Of a stretch of DNA of 64,000 bases, positions 62,290 through 64,000 are shown piece by piece. Origin of the DNA: Chryseobacterium oncorhynchi (GTDB lineage: Bacteria; Bacteroidota; Bacteroidia; Flavobacteriales; Weeksellaceae); the NCBI RefSeq assembly GCF_002899895.1, contig NZ_PPEI02000005.1:124001-188000 (forward strand), read 5' to 3'. The translations under genes were made by a program, and so were the position numbers. The notes under the pieces are model-generated. The model made no database searches and was not told the origin of the DNA. It saw nothing but the letters and a program-made list of their open reading frames with translations. Within the stretch, counting starts at the first letter, position 1. Every line of letters starts with the position of its first letter.

Positions 62290-64000
62290 TTATTCCACAG
62301 TCACAGATTTCGCTAGGTTTCTCGGCTGATCTACGTTTGCACCTCTATATACTGCTATATAATAAGCAAGCAACTGTAAAGGCACTGACGCCACGATAGG
62401 AGAGAAACATTCTGATGTTTCTGGAATTTCAATAACATAATCTGCCATTTCGCTAACCTGACGGTCACCTTTATTAACGACAGCAATAACTTTTCCTTTT
62501 CTTGCTTTAATTTCCTGAACATTACTCACAATCTTATCATAGTGTCCTTTTTTAGGAGCTATAATAACAATTGGCATATTCTCATCAATTAGGGCAATAG
62601 GACCATGCTTCATTTCTGCAGCCGGATATCCTTCTGCGTGGATGTAGGAAATTTCTTTTAATTTCAAAGCTCCCTCTAATGCTGCAGGATAGTTGTATCC
62701 TCTTCCTAAATAAAGGAAGTTTGTTGCTTTCACAAAATCCTTTGCAATTTCTTGAGTTAGTTCGTGAGTTGTAGCTAGTACTTCTTCAATCTTCTTAGGA
62801 ATAGCATCAAGCTCAGTAATTAGATTCATAAACTCAGCATTACCCAGATTTCCATTATGCTTACCTAGCTTGAAAGCAATCAGAGTAAGGATTGTAAGCT
62901 GTGCTGTAAATGCTTTTGTAGAAGCAACCCCAATTTCAGGACCTGCATGCGTATATGAACCTGCATCTGTAATTCTTGCAATGGAAGAGTCTACCACATT
63001 ACATATACCATATATAAATGCCCCTTTTTCTTTTGCTAATTTCAAAGCAGCCATTGTATCTGCTGTTTCTCCTGACTGAGAAATTGCAATTACAACGTCT
63101 TTATCTGTGATGATAGGGTTTCTGTATCTGAATTCTGATGCATATTCTACTTCAACCGGAATTCTTGCATACTCTTCAATAAGGTACTCTCCGATTAGTC
63201 CCGCATGCCATGATGTACCACATGCTATAATCGTGATTCTGTTTGCATTTTTGAATTTTTCTAAATGATCCCAGATTCCAGCCATCTTGATAATTCCCTC
63301 ATCGACAAGAAGTCTTCCTCTCATAGTATCGTGGATAGACTTAGGCTGTTCAAAGATTTCTTTAAGCATAAAATGCTCATAACCACCTTTTTCAATCTGC
63401 TCTAAGCTTAATTTAAGTTCTTGAATTTCAGGCTCAATTTTAGAATTTTCATTAATTGTTCTAATATCTACCCCATTTTCAAGAGATATAGTCGCCATAT
63501 GGCCTTCTTCAAGGTAGATCGCTTCTTTTGTAAATTCTACAAAAGGAGAGGCATCAGAAGCAATAAAATATTCTTTATCCCCAATTCCGATTGCTAAAGG
63601 AGAACCTAGTCTTCCTACAACCAAAACTCCAGGATAATCCTCATGAAGAACTGTAATGGCATATGCTCCATATACTTCGTTTAGGGCATATCTTACTGCT
63701 GTTGGGAAATCAATCTCAGGATTAAGATCCATAAAATACTGAACCAAGTTTACCAATACTTCAGTATCTGTTTCAGATTGGAAAGTGAATCCTTTTTCGG
63801 TAAGCATTTTCTTAATGGTATCATAATTTTCAATAATACCATTATGTACAAGTGCTATTTTTCCATTATTTGACAAATGCGGGTGAGAATTCCTGTCACT
63901 AGGAACTCCGTGAGTTGCCCAACGAGTGTGTCCCATACCAATTTTGGCTGTTCCTTTCAATTCTTTCGAAATATTCACCAAATCCTCTACTTTCCCTTTT
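62290..64000 (-). CDS. glmS: Glutamine-fructose-6-phosphate aminotransferase GlmS (5' end outside the window)
   Basis: About 569 C-terminal residues are present; the frame continues open to base 64000 (KGKVEDL before VNISKEL). About 50-55 N-terminal residues, including the catalytic Cys, are missing. The glutaminase part shows GMGHTRWATHG and NGIIENY. The two isomerase (SIS) domains hold ACGTSWHAGLIGEYL, ISQSGETADTMAAL and LGRGYNYPAALEGALKLKEI, and the gene ends with the conserved NLAKSVTVE. The enzyme makes glucosamine-6-phosphate, the first step to cell-wall and lipopolysaccharide amino sugars. The gene lies upstream of the gld block in the same direction. Confidence 0.97.
   Translation of the reverse strand, partial: KGKVEDLVNISKELKGTAKIGMGHTRWATHGVPSDRNSHPHLSNNGKIALVHNGIIENYDTIKKMLTEKGFTFQSETDTEVLVNLVQYFMDLNPEIDFPTAVRYALNEVYGAYAITVLHEDYPGVLVVGRLGSPLAIGIGDKEYFIASDASPFVEFTKEAIYLEEGHMATISLENGVDIRTINENSKIEPEIQELKLSLEQIEKGGYEHFMLKEIFEQPKSIHDTMRGRLLVDEGIIKMAGIWDHLEKFKNANRITIIACGTSWHAGLIGEYLIEEYARIPVEVEYASEFRYRNPIITDKDVVIAISQSGETADTMAALKLAKEKGAFIYGICNVVDSSIARITDAGSYTHAGPEIGVASTKAFTAQLTILTLIAFKLGKHNGNLGNAEFMNLITELDAIPKKIEEVLATTHELTQEIAKDFVKATNFLYLGRGYNYPAALEGALKLKEISYIHAEGYPAAEMKHGPIALIDENMPIVIIAPKKGHYDKIVSNVQEIKARKGKVIAVVNKGDRQVSEMADYVIEIPETSECFSPIVASVPLQLLAYYIAVYRGANVDQPRNLAKSVTVE

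Noticed and set aside
1-64000. CRISPR arrays, rRNA operons, insertion sequences, prophage
   Set aside because: No regularly spaced repeats, no rRNA sequence, no transposase or phage structural genes were noticed.

Overview
The window looks like a chromosomal segment of a Flavobacteriia member close to Chryseobacterium (Weeksellaceae). Supporting signs are the low G+C content, promoters of the Bacteroidetes type (TTTG, about 19 bases, TAnnTTTG), the type IX secretion/gliding block gldK-gldL-gldM-gldN next to glmS, a grasp-with-spasm peptide locus, and many lipoproteins ending their signal in an SC or AC lipobox. The genus is an inference; no rRNA gene is present to confirm it.

Layout. 1-4606: the tail of an upstream gene with a strong terminator, then a leftward series of nine small genes: three related two-helix membrane proteins, a DUF4303-like protein, an acidic protein, a DUF3829 (YiiG-like) lipoprotein, a DUF4870-like membrane protein and two genes shorter than 60 codons. 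4846-6696: a TPR sensor with a C-terminal helix-turn-helix. 7200-10518: a peptide natural-product operon (double-glycine precursor, lipoprotein, ATP-grasp ligase GwsG, an unrecognised 59-residue protein, SPASM protein GwsS); every junction after the precursor is an ATGA overlap. 10535-22219: housekeeping genes, namely an Lrp/AsnC regulator, TamB, the coupled set tsaD-unknown-rsmE, a three-gene membrane/lipoprotein set whose last gene is frameshifted, trmH and ansA, followed by tRNA-Ser(GGA).

22543-31259: an unrecognised 138-residue protein, a DUF4198-like protein, a TonB-dependent siderophore receptor, a DUF2490 protein, an M20 peptidase and methionine aminopeptidase. 31465-47356: a leftward operon of nearly 16 kb with three giant proteins (1159, 2278 and 1536 residues) without signal peptides and one 291-residue exported protein. 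The first giant ends in a metzincin-type zinc protease motif. I do not recognise this set as a named system, and it is the best candidate here for an undescribed one.

48046-53773: a tripartite RND efflux pump. 53916-56269: small exported and membrane proteins (an MliC-like lipoprotein, a META-domain lipoprotein, a SemiSWEET). 56315-62181: a FAD oxidoreductase and gldNMLK, the core of the T9SS. 62290-64000: glmS, whose start lies outside the window.
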